The translations under genes were made by a program, and so were the position numbers. From a bacterium (lineage in GTDB: Bacteria > Bdellovibrionota_B > Oligoflexia > Silvanigrellales > Silvanigrellaceae): 64,000 nucleotides of DNA. Each line of letters begins with the position of its first letter. The stretch's first letter is position 1. Shown here in pieces: positions 45,579 through 53,807 of the stretch. The notes under the pieces are model-generated. The model did not search any database, was not told the origin of the DNA, and saw only the letters and a list, made by a program, of their open reading frames with translations. The stretch is from positions 1-64,000 of the forward strand of contig RGDM01000010.1 of NCBI GenBank assembly GCA_009918675.1. Direction: 5' to 3'.

Positions 45579-46314
45579 CCGAGTAGCCTCCATTCACTCC
45601 AGAATCATCTTCATCTGCTTGATGACCATCATTATGGGTTTCGCCGACCGCTGGTTGGCCAACTCCCACAGGCTGTGCAAAAACCGGCTGCATTTCTGGT
45701 GCCAAAAGATTGAGAATGACTGTCAAACTATGCTCAATTTCACCTTCCAGTCGGCTCGCCATTGCATCAAGGACACCATATGGAATCATCAGAAACACAG
45801 ACGCTGCCAGACCGAGTGCAATAGGAGTGAGTGCCTGACTCAAGCCGCGGCTAAATGCAAAGCTCTTGAGCCCCAACTCAAGTCCATCGACCATTTGAAA
45901 GCTTTGCCAAACGCCATTCACAGCTGCGAGTGCACCCAACAAAACAGCAACAGCCGCAAGGTTTGGCAACTGTGAAATTCGCCGACGGATCCGAGGCATA
46001 AACGAGAGAGTCTCCTCGGAAACAACCATGCGGACGCGAAAGTTCTCGTTCTCATACGCTTCAATGGCCTTCGCCGTGATCAGCGGAAGACCAGTGTTTC
46101 CTGATGCAGCGCAATATTGCCGCGCACGATCAAGATCTCCTGCTGACAACATTCGACGGATGGTCGCGTTGAACTTTGTAAAGTTCAGACGATACGTCAG
46201 CTGAAGAACGATAAATCGCTCAAAAACAATCACCCAGCCAACGGCGAATATTGCCAAAATAATGTAGGGTACGGGTTCGCGCGACCTAAAGAGTTCAAAC
46301 ATTTCCTGAATCAT
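45523..46314 (-). CDS. ExbB/TolQ/MotA-family protein
   Basis: 263 residues. First membrane helix at about 16-38 (YIILAIFAVGWVIVFERFIV), a cytosolic loop with the usual AGDLDRARQYC helix, and two C-terminal membrane helices (NLAAVAVLLGALAAVNGVWQ; ALTPIALGLAASVFLMIPYG). These energise envelope machines by proton flow in ExbB, TolQ and AglR. The LGTVWG-like motif here reads LAAVNG, without Thr, and the second Thr motif is changed as well. A 60-residue acidic tail (ending PVPDEEEII) is added. The start forms an ATGA overlap with the upstream small protein gene. Confidence 0.8.
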   Translation of the reverse strand: MIQEMFELFRSREPVPYIILAIFAVGWVIVFERFIVLQLTYRLNFTKFNATIRRMLSAGDLDRARQYCAASGNTGLPLITAKAIEAYENENFRVRMVVSEETLSFMPRIRRRISQLPNLAAVAVLLGALAAVNGVWQSFQMVDGLELGLKSFAFSRGLSQALTPIALGLAASVFLMIPYGVLDAMASRLEGEIEHSLTVILNLLAPEMQPVFAQPVGVGQPAVGETHNDGHQADEDDSGVNGGYSDVASAERSEPVPDEEEII

Positions 46315-46637
46315 GGAGCATCTCCACTCTTTGCATCCGTCTGTGACTGAATTTGTTTTTCAAGTTGAGGCGCAGCCGATACCCGAGAGGGCGAAGCAGG
46401 CTCTGCGGTGAAAAGCTCAATGTCTGCGAGTAATTTGCGCAACTCACCATCGAGATCTTTTTCAGCAGAAAGCGAGAAATCTTCCGGAGATGTTTTCATC
46501 TCAACAGGAACTTTTGCAATCAGCGATGGCGACTGATCGCCGCGAATCAACATTGGATCACCCGCGTAAGCAAAGCTTGCGATCAGACCCGATGCAAACA
46601 TCGATAAGACAATTCGGATTTCAGCATAGCTGCCCAT
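46311..46637 (-). CDS. Small exported hypothetical protein
   Basis: 108 residues: a signal peptide (VLSMFASGLIASFAYAG) and a polar, Ser/Pro/Glu-rich mature part of about 80 residues with a short helical stretch (KDLDGELRKLLADIELF). I do not recognise a family. It is the first gene of the ExbB-ExbD-AgmX operon, joined to exbB by an ATGA overlap, so it is probably a periplasmic partner of that complex. A 79-base gap separates it from the methyltransferase gene upstream. Confidence 0.6.
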   Translation of the reverse strand: MGSYAEIRIVLSMFASGLIASFAYAGDPMLIRGDQSPSLIAKVPVEMKTSPEDFSLSAEKDLDGELRKLLADIELFTAEPASPSRVSAAPQLEKQIQSQTDAKSGDAP

Positions 46638-46716
46638 AAAGGCTCCTCATCCCGCTACCCTCAAGGTAACAGGACTCGTCCAGCTTAATTACTGCAGCAT
46701 TTACCCATTGTTCTTG

Positions 46717-47979
46717 TTAGAGCTGAAGGAAGGAAAAGTTTGGAGAAAATCCGCGCCTGCGGCTATCGACAGTCACGCGATGTGCACAAATTTCCGCGAT
46801 GTCAGTAAATTGATGGGTGCCGCTGGATCTCGTTTTTTCTCGACTCTGAACCAGATCAACCCGGCGCTCAATTCCGTCGGCTCGGGTTTGCTCGAGAGAG
46901 GCAATGAGAAAACTTCCCGAGCCTGCGTAAAAGTCAAGGCATTCAAGCGGACGTGTGGTGTCGACCTGCGGAACCATCGCAAGAATCTCCCTCAATAAGC
47001 CGACTGGTTTTGGAAAATCAAAGACCCTCTCACCGAATATTTGCTTGAGCTCCTCTTGCGCGTCCTCATTGGTTGGCCAATGCGTGCCGTCGTCTTCGGC
47101 GTGTCTTCGCTTACGTTCTGACTCCATAATTCGCCTGCGCAGACCAAGATTCTTAGTTACGTAACCTGTCACCGCCCAAAGTTCTTGCGCGATACGAAAT
47201 TGCCCAATCACACGTGCGTCTTTAAGAACCGCGCCGTCAGCAACGATCAACGGATCGAGTAAAGTGAAAGTGAGAGAGCGGTTTTTATATTCCCCAGCCG
47301 CATATTCGCCAGGCGCGCAATAGGCTGGAAGACCTGCTGGGATCACCCGTTCCACAGCTTTATTTGAGGCATTGAGAACTGGGCGTGTCATCTCCTCGGT
47401 CATTGAGCCTAACAAACGCGGGCAGAGCTTCGAGTTCTTTGCAAAGACGAGCACGTATTCAAGCGTTGCGCTCAGGTGTTTGTCTAAAAAACTCGGCTTA
47501 CGTTTTCGCCGCCATTTAATAGTTCCGAGATGATTTTCATGACCAAACACCTCGCGCAAAAGTGTCATGAGATGGCATGCTTCATTGTCATCAATACTGA
47601 CAAAAAGCACACCAGTTTCATGCAAGAGCTCGCGAGCAAGAATCATGCGCGGATAAATCTGATCTAGCCAGGCCGCTGAACTGAAACTCCCGCGCTGACT
47701 CGACTTGTCGTTGTAGGTCAGCACGCTGCCGGTATTATAGGGCGGATCAATATAAATAATGTCGTATTTCTGCTCGCAACTGCGCATCCAACGCAATGCA
47801 TCGAGATTGTCGGCTGCCAACAGGCGATGAGTCTTCTTTGCGGAGCCGCTCTCTGCGCTGAAGTCTCCCCTCAACGCGGATTCAGCAAGTGCCGGGTTCC
47901 AACTGGCGGGTTGCGAAATGTCACCATGAACCGCTTTTGCAGCAGACAATTGCTTTCCTGGCCACACTAACTCCAGCAC
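46717..47979 (-). CDS. DNA methyltransferase of the beta class (type III Mod-like)
   Basis: 420 residues. The catalytic motif IDPPYNTG lies at 77-84 and the AdoMet-binding motif LDFYAGSGSFL near 345, an order typical of beta-class N4-cytosine/N6-adenine methyltransferases. The N-terminus (LELVWPGK) and the FPKPVGLLREIL before motif I match type III Mod subunits. The target recognition region lies between. No restriction subunit is nearby, so it is probably an orphan, modifying the chromosome for regulation or as an immunity remnant. Start is GTG with GAGGG just upstream. Base composition looks like that of the neighbours. Confidence 0.88.
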   Translation of the reverse strand: MLELVWPGKQLSAAKAVHGDISQPASWNPALAESALRGDFSAESGSAKKTHRLLAADNLDALRWMRSCEQKYDIIYIDPPYNTGSVLTYNDKSSQRGSFSSAAWLDQIYPRMILARELLHETGVLFVSIDDNEACHLMTLLREVFGHENHLGTIKWRRKRKPSFLDKHLSATLEYVLVFAKNSKLCPRLLGSMTEEMTRPVLNASNKAVERVIPAGLPAYCAPGEYAAGEYKNRSLTFTLLDPLIVADGAVLKDARVIGQFRIAQELWAVTGYVTKNLGLRRRIMESERKRRHAEDDGTHWPTNEDAQEELKQIFGERVFDFPKPVGLLREILAMVPQVDTTRPLECLDFYAGSGSFLIASLEQTRADGIERRVDLVQSREKTRSSGTHQFTDIAEICAHRVTVDSRRRGFSPNFSFLQL

Positions 47980-48010
47980 AAAGCCCTCACTTTAAGTCGC
48001 GTGATGGAAA

Positions 48011-48289
48011 TTATTCTTCGTCATCAAAATCGGCATCAGATTCAACTTCATCCCAGCTGAAGCCATTGGCAACAATGACGATCTCGTAATAGGTGTTATT
48101 GCGCTTCACCAAATCACCGGTGAAAAAACACTCTTGGCCATCGACAGTCAAAACGTTCGGAACTTCTTCATCCTCGTTGTCGACATCGTAGCCAGCATCG
48201 CGGTAGACAGCTACAACTGTTTCAACGTCAATCAGAAAATATTGTCCATTGCCGAATGCTTTCTCCATTAGAGCTGCAGGTGCTGTCAT
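48011..48289 (-). CDS. Small acidic hypothetical protein
   Basis: 92 residues, strongly acidic at the C-terminus (WDEVESDADFDDEE), with short predicted strands (GQYFLIDVETVVAVY; NVLTVDGQECFFTGDLVKRN) that suggest a small beta domain. No family recognised. AAGGA lies eight bases before the ATG at 48289. This ATG and the start of the divergent 5-FCL gene share a CATG. It precedes the methyltransferase gene by 31 bases on the same strand and may be co-transcribed with it. Confidence 0.65.
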   Translation of the reverse strand: MTAPAALMEKAFGNGQYFLIDVETVVAVYRDAGYDVDNEDEEVPNVLTVDGQECFFTGDLVKRNNTYYEIVIVANGFSWDEVESDADFDDEE

Positions 48290-49028
48290 GTTTAGATTCC
48301 TTCCATTGAACGGCTATCAATCGCGAGGCTGGCTTAACTTAGTACAGTCCGGCGGACAAAGCGATAGCCCCACCGCGCAAGAAAAGGCCAAACTTCGCAG
48401 ACAATTTCGCGAAACTCGCGGCAGGCTCAGTCAGGAGGCCCTTGCGCAAGGCCAGCCCTGGGGGGCCATGCATATCGTGCAACTGAAAAACTTCCTCTCC
48501 GTTGCACTTGCCGCAGAAAATCCGGGAGCCCGAGCTCAATCCTGGCCCAAAACAGTTGCGGCCTATTGGCCCATTGGCTCCGAACTCAATCTTTTGCAGA
48601 ACGAAGCCACACCACAGTGGCGGCTCCCACATGCCGAGCCCAACGGAACATTGAACTGGTTCGCGTGGAGTGAAAATGTGAAGACTTGGCCGCGCGACAA
48701 AAAAGGTTTGCCAATTGCTCCTTCCGACGTTGAAATTCAGCCCTACGTTGATTCATCCGGGGGATGGCTTGTGCTCACTCCGTGCCTCGCCGTTGATGCA
48801 AAAGGCACTCGACTGGGCTACGGCGGTGGCTATTATGATAGATTCCTTGCGATGTACGGGGCAAAACTTTTAACCGCAGCGTGTATTCCAAGAGAATGTT
48901 ATTCTGAGACGTTACTTCTTCCAAAAGAAGAACATGACATCCCTGTTGATCTGATTGTCACTGAGTCAGATGTGAAAATCGTTTCGCATGAAGTCTTTAA
49001 GAAAAAATTACTTCTTCTTAGCTGCTAA
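48288..49028 (+). CDS. 5-formyltetrahydrofolate cyclo-ligase
   Basis: 246 residues. The family signature LGYGGGYYDRFL is complete, preceded by VLTPCLAVDAKGTR, and the N-terminal helix KAKLRRQFRETRGRLS is in the usual place. The enzyme turns 5-formyltetrahydrofolate into 5,10-methenyltetrahydrofolate with ATP, returning folate to the pool used by MetF and MetH. The protein has about 35 extra N-terminal residues, so the start (ATG 48288) is uncertain; an ATG at 48249 is an alternative. Its last 11 bases overlap the GNAT gene, convergent. Confidence 0.9.
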   Translation: MFRFLPLNGYQSRGWLNLVQSGGQSDSPTAQEKAKLRRQFRETRGRLSQEALAQGQPWGAMHIVQLKNFLSVALAAENPGARAQSWPKTVAAYWPIGSELNLLQNEATPQWRLPHAEPNGTLNWFAWSENVKTWPRDKKGLPIAPSDVEIQPYVDSSGGWLVLTPCLAVDAKGTRLGYGGGYYDRFLAMYGAKLLTAACIPRECYSETLLLPKEEHDIPVDLIVTESDVKIVSHEVFKKKLLLLSC

Positions 49029-49962
49029 AAACTCCGCGCGGATAAATTTCACCACATCCAAGGGCGTGCTGAATTCCAGAGGTCTCTTCCTCTAAGCCAA
49101 GAACCAGGCACAACGGCTGTATGTGTTTGACCTTCAATGAGGTTGCAAGCTGTGGTGTCCAGAGTCCCGCTGCAACTTGTAATTGACCTGCCAAGACATG
49201 AAATGACTTGTAAAATATGCCGAGAAAATCGTTCGCTGCCTGAGCAGACTCCGCAAAAAACGTGTGCAATACGCCCTGAAAATCAACTCCTTTGCCCAAG
49301 AATGCACCGGCAAGAATTCTTCGAGACCCCTCTTCAATCCAGATAATTTGCATATTGGGAATTCGGGCCACGAGCCTCAGTTTGCTCAAATTTGCATGAC
49401 TTTCACCAGGCAACCGACACTTTTCAAGCGCGCTCCAGAGTTGACTCAATTGAGCTTCATTCAGCTCGGAAATCGCGCGTGGTCCTGCCAAATGATAACC
49501 ACTTTGTACAGGCCTTTGAGAAATACCCGGCTCAAGTGCACAAATCCGTTCTTCACCGGCAATAGAAAACCCAAGAGCTTCGTAGAAGCTCGGCTTGTCT
49601 GAAAATAAATAGACAAAATCATGCGCCTTCTCGTCGCGAATCCGATCAACCACCCAGCGAATCAGCGCGCGACCAATACCATGCCCTTGCATGCGAGGAT
49701 CAACAGCAACGCTGCCAATACACGCACCGCGGAGCATGCGCGGAAAACTCCAATGCTCCGAATCGATCGCGCAAAGCCCCACGACTTCGTTGTTGCTATC
49801 CTCTGCGATGCAAAGGCGTGCGGACGATTCGCGAGAAAATATATGCGGAAAACTTTCGATATATTTTTCGACCGCAAAAGCACGGTCGAGCGTCTTTGAA
49901 ATGGAAGGATATTCAATCGCATTTTGCTGAGAGAGAGGCGAAAACCGAACCGGCAGCTTCAT
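49018..49962 (-). CDS. GNAT-family acetyltransferase with a C-terminal extension
   Basis: 314 residues. The first 150 form a GNAT domain, with the acetyl-CoA loop in SVAVDPRMQGHGIGRALI (Q-GHGIG) and FYEALGFSIAG near its end. The second half may be a further, degenerate GNAT-like domain (IIWIEEGSRRILAGAFLGKG). The acetylated substrate is unknown. The start overlaps the stop of the phosphatidylserine decarboxylase gene by ATGA. Confidence 0.85.
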   Translation of the reverse strand: MKLPVRFSPLSQQNAIEYPSISKTLDRAFAVEKYIESFPHIFSRESSARLCIAEDSNNEVVGLCAIDSEHWSFPRMLRGACIGSVAVDPRMQGHGIGRALIRWVVDRIRDEKAHDFVYLFSDKPSFYEALGFSIAGEERICALEPGISQRPVQSGYHLAGPRAISELNEAQLSQLWSALEKCRLPGESHANLSKLRLVARIPNMQIIWIEEGSRRILAGAFLGKGVDFQGVLHTFFAESAQAANDFLGIFYKSFHVLAGQLQVAAGLWTPQLATSLKVKHIQPLCLVLGLEEETSGIQHALGCGEIYPRGVFSS

Positions 49963-50912
49963 TTCACCGCCACTGCCAGACGTTCACCCATCTGAACCAA
50001 AGTCTCGTGGCCGTTTTCCGAATTCTTCACGAGGTCAGGATCAAATTCAATCTGGCCACGCTCAAAGAACATGACACAAGTGCTTCCACCAAATTTAAAA
50101 TACCCCTTTTCATCGCCACGATTGACTTGTGTGCCCGCGCGATACGTCTGGACGATAGAGCCAACAAACAACGCCCCTATTTCCATCAGCAACACCGAGC
50201 CAATTTCGTTCGATTTAAGTTCGCACATGGTCCGCTTATTGAGGCAATAAACCGGCAATCCTTGCTCAAGCGCGTAGGGACTCACACTGTGAAGCAATCC
50301 TGGCACAGTTTTGGTGATTCCAACTTTGCCTGCCACTGGAAAGTGAAAACGGTGGTAATCTGATGGACATAAGCGCAAAACTGCGCAAGCGCCATTGCGA
50401 TAGCGACCAGCCAGTTCTTGGTTTTTATTAAACAGCTCGAAAAGCTCAATTGGCGCCCATTTGATATAAGACAAAGTCGTTTCATTTATTTTTGGGAACA
50501 CCAAAAGTCGACCATCTCCAGGAGACGCAACCGCGTTTTCTTCCTGAGCGATCTCTCGGGCACCAGAACGCAGCTTACGGGCAAAAAAATCGTTGAAGCT
50601 CACGTATTCAACCAAATCCTTGCTGCATTCACTCACATCTATGCCAAGCGCTTGAACGAAATCTTCAATCTTGTGTTTACTCGCAGCGGAATCATTATAG
50701 GCGCCGTATAAGTTACTCAAAAAGCGATTGGTTAAAAGCCAGGTCGTGACGGCCAATCCCGCCGGATGACCGTAGAAGACTTTCATCACATCATCGCCGT
50801 AAACTTTCTCAACAAAGGTTGTTTGGGTCTTGCGGTCGACAACCTGAATGCACTTGGACTCAAGGCCCAAGATCCGCGACAAAGGAATTTCTTTTCCGCC
50901 CAACATCGCCAA
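49959..50912 (-). CDS. psd: Phosphatidylserine decarboxylase proenzyme
   Basis: 317 residues, close to the longer form found in Clostridium and others. The self-cleavage motif is GGST at 275-278 (YFKFGGSTCVM), where Ser becomes the pyruvoyl group; VSFNDFFARKLR, SPGDGR and the substrate-side PSDYHRFHFPVAG are also present. It makes phosphatidylethanolamine at the inner membrane. It begins three bases after the UvrA stop and is coupled to the GNAT gene. Confidence 0.94.
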   Translation of the reverse strand: MAMLGGKEIPLSRILGLESKCIQVVDRKTQTTFVEKVYGDDVMKVFYGHPAGLAVTTWLLTNRFLSNLYGAYNDSAASKHKIEDFVQALGIDVSECSKDLVEYVSFNDFFARKLRSGAREIAQEENAVASPGDGRLLVFPKINETTLSYIKWAPIELFELFNKNQELAGRYRNGACAVLRLCPSDYHRFHFPVAGKVGITKTVPGLLHSVSPYALEQGLPVYCLNKRTMCELKSNEIGSVLLMEIGALFVGSIVQTYRAGTQVNRGDEKGYFKFGGSTCVMFFERGQIEFDPDLVKNSENGHETLVQMGERLAVAVK

Positions 50913-50915
50913 CGC

Positions 50916-53807
50916 CTAGCCCTCCAATTCGCAATTTTCTTCACGCCGAACCACGCGTCCACCTTCCGTTCCACTCCCAGGTCCCAGCATGAGCAACTGA
51001 TCAGCAAAATCTTGGAAAGCTTGGTGATGCTCAACCACAACAAAGGTATGCCCTTGCCGGGTTAAATCTTGCAAGGTCTTGAGAAGCTGACCGACATCGC
51101 GCTCCGAGAGTCCACGTGTCGGTTCGTCTAGCAGACAAAACAAACGTCGAGACCCTTTTGTCAGAGCTGCACACAAACGCAGGCGCTGAGCTTCGCCGCC
51201 CGAGATGAACGTTGTCGGCACACCGAGCGGCAAATGTCCCAAACCAAGTCTCACTGCAATCTCGAGGGGCTTCGCAAAGCCTGTCTCTTGCCCCAAAGAT
51301 AAATAGCAATCGTCCAAACTCGTTTCGAGCCACTCTTGAATCGTCTTGCCGCGCCAGCGCGCCAACAGAACATCTCTCCGATACCGAGCCCCGCGACACT
51401 CCGGGCATTCTTTATCAACTTCACCGAGAAAGAACAGATCCTCGCGAAGAAAACCCTTGCCGCCGCACTCCTCACAGGCCCCGGCGCCGTTAAATGAAAA
51501 ATCGCTGGCCATTAAATCATTCTGCTTAGCCTCGGGGGTCGCAGCAAATTGCTTGCGTAAACCGTCCATCAATCCCAACACTGTCGCGGGGACGCTGGTG
51601 ATTGTTCTGTGCATGGCGCGCTGCTCAACACTAACCACGTCATGAGATTCTAAAAAATCTTTTGTAAAGATGATCTCTCGCCACTGTCCGCGGCCTTCAT
51701 CAAGGTCAATACGATCATTTGAAACCTGTCCAGTTTCAGAATACCAATCCAAGGCCGCCTCAAGTCCACCATGCACCAAAGTCGACTTTCCGGCGCCGCT
51801 TGGTCCGCCAACAACAGTCAACTGGCCCAAAGGAATCTCGATATTTATGTCCTGGCAATTGTGCATTGAGAAACCTCTCAGTTGCAGCCCAGACTGACGT
51901 GACTTTGTTTCAGGTTTTGCCTTTGCAAGAGTCACAATCCGCCGCTTGACGGGAGTTAATCCCAAGGCAGGCAAGTCGAGTTCAACGGATTCAGGACGTC
52001 CTTTGCTCGATTGCGATAAAACCGCGCCGCCGCGACTTCCGCCTCCAGGTCCCAGTTCAATCCACAGATCTGCGTTACGAATCAACTCTGGATCATGTTC
52101 AACCATGAGCACTGTGTTTCCAAGGTCGCGCAGCTCTTTTAAACAAGCGACAAGCTCTGGAATTTCTGCACGTCCCAAACCAACGCTCGGCTCATCCAGA
52201 ACATACAATGCGTCGGTCAGCCCATTGCCTATAACGCGAGTCAGCAACACACGCTGATATTCGCCACCACTGAGAGTTTTACAGCGGCGCGATAAAGAAC
52301 TCGATCCAAGCCCGAGTCGAACGAGGAGATCAATCTTTCGCGATAGTTCAGCCCAAATCTCTCTGAGCCCCGTCAGTCGATGTTGATATCTGCCATCGAG
52401 CGAAACCGTTTTTATCCACTGTTGCACAGAATGAATCTCTCCATGCATCAGCTCACTGTAGCGAGTTGATGCACAGCGCGCTTGACGCCCTGCAGCTCCA
52501 AGTCGGGAGCCATGACAATCTGTGCAAGTGACATAACGTCGATATTTTGCCAACAAAATACGCGACTGTTGTTTATATCGCTCGGCCTCAAGTGCTTCGA
52601 AAAATTCTTCGATTGAAACAAAGCGAGACTTTTTCCGCCCAGATTTTCCTTCAGAGTCCGTCTCTGCAACACCCGACCAAATGATTTTTTTATGAGCCGC
52701 GGTCAATTTATTCCAAGGAGAATGAATTGGAATCGCGAGGCTTTTGCAAGCACCTAAAAGTTCGTCATTCATCCAACCAAATGATTCCGATGCCCAGGGC
52801 TTTATTGCACCTTCGCTCAAACTCAAACGCGGATCAGGAATGATTTTAGTTTCATCAAGGATAGGAACATTTCCCAGGCCCCTGCATTGCCTGCACGAAC
52901 CCAGCACACTCTGCCAATCCAAATCGCTCGATTGGATTAAAGTGGTCGTCTCTTTACAACTGTGGCAGTAGGGCTGAACACGAAAAACGTGCTCACTGGA
53001 AATTCTTTCGCTTTCAACATCGTAGTCAAGCATTTGTAAGGTTGAAAAGCGATTCGAAAAACGTACCTGGCTCCACACCGAATCAGCTCTATTGCGTAAC
53101 TCGTCAGCCGGTGTCTCTGATGAGATCCGATCGAGGACAACAAGAATCTCGTCTGGGCATTTTTCAATCTCTTTTAGATCTGCCTTGAGCTCGTCAATTT
53201 CAACTAATCCACCATCCACAACCAACTTTGTGAAGCCTTCAAGACTGAAACTTTCAAGCGTCGAACGCCGTTCTTTACTGGCCTTTGGAAGCAAAAAAGG
53301 GATTGCAAGAATTTTATAAACGTCACGCTTTGCTGCTTTAAATTCCCGATTGAGCTTCTCAAGTAACTCAGTCACCGAATGGGTTTCGGCAACAGATCCA
53401 CAGCGCGCACAACTTTCGTCCATGAGCGTGACAAATGAAATTCGCAGTGGATCAAAAACATCAGCGCTCGTACCGATCACTGAGCGCGGATCAGTGGAGC
53501 GATTTGTTTGCTTGAGGGCAACTGCGGCTGGCACATTTTCAAGAGATTCAAAATCGCCTGCGGGGATCCCTTGCAGGAATTGCCGCTCGTATGTTCCAAG
53601 TGTTTCAAGGAAGCGGCGCTGTGCCTCTGCATAAATAGTATCAAACACCAATGAGCTTTTTCCACTTCCCGAGACCCCTGTGACAGCGGTCCACTTGCCA
53701 AGCGGAATATTTAAATCGATGTTTTTCAAATTATGCGTCTTCACTCCCGCACATGCGATGACTGCCTGCGGAGTTGAACTTACTTCGAGTGTCTTGCTCT
53801 TAGCCAT
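50916..53807 (-). CDS. UvrA-family excinuclease ATPase, divergent
   Basis: 963 residues with the UvrA plan: two ABC modules with inserts. First Walker A GVSGSGKSS at 44-52, CARCG at about 133-137, a Cys pair in YCHSCKE and CRQCRGLGN, signature LSGGEYQRV with DEPSVGLG. Second module: GGPSGAGKST, zinc finger CEECGGKGF with CPECRG, signature ISGGEAQRLRL and LLDEPTRGLS. UvrA finds DNA damage for UvrB. The usual HxRD after DEPSxGL is missing, and many core motifs deviate, so this may be a class II/III UvrA paralogue rather than the main repair protein. The start at 53807 overlaps the MlaF-like gene by 8 bases; 68 in-frame codons upstream are not UvrA-like. Confidence 0.85.
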   Translation of the reverse strand: MAKSKTLEVSSTPQAVIACAGVKTHNLKNIDLNIPLGKWTAVTGVSGSGKSSLVFDTIYAEAQRRFLETLGTYERQFLQGIPAGDFESLENVPAAVALKQTNRSTDPRSVIGTSADVFDPLRISFVTLMDESCARCGSVAETHSVTELLEKLNREFKAAKRDVYKILAIPFLLPKASKERRSTLESFSLEGFTKLVVDGGLVEIDELKADLKEIEKCPDEILVVLDRISSETPADELRNRADSVWSQVRFSNRFSTLQMLDYDVESERISSEHVFRVQPYCHSCKETTTLIQSSDLDWQSVLGSCRQCRGLGNVPILDETKIIPDPRLSLSEGAIKPWASESFGWMNDELLGACKSLAIPIHSPWNKLTAAHKKIIWSGVAETDSEGKSGRKKSRFVSIEEFFEALEAERYKQQSRILLAKYRRYVTCTDCHGSRLGAAGRQARCASTRYSELMHGEIHSVQQWIKTVSLDGRYQHRLTGLREIWAELSRKIDLLVRLGLGSSSLSRRCKTLSGGEYQRVLLTRVIGNGLTDALYVLDEPSVGLGRAEIPELVACLKELRDLGNTVLMVEHDPELIRNADLWIELGPGGGSRGGAVLSQSSKGRPESVELDLPALGLTPVKRRIVTLAKAKPETKSRQSGLQLRGFSMHNCQDINIEIPLGQLTVVGGPSGAGKSTLVHGGLEAALDWYSETGQVSNDRIDLDEGRGQWREIIFTKDFLESHDVVSVEQRAMHRTITSVPATVLGLMDGLRKQFAATPEAKQNDLMASDFSFNGAGACEECGGKGFLREDLFFLGEVDKECPECRGARYRRDVLLARWRGKTIQEWLETSLDDCYLSLGQETGFAKPLEIAVRLGLGHLPLGVPTTFISGGEAQRLRLCAALTKGSRRLFCLLDEPTRGLSERDVGQLLKTLQDLTRQGHTFVVVEHHQAFQDFADQLLMLGPGSGTEGGRVVRREENCELEG

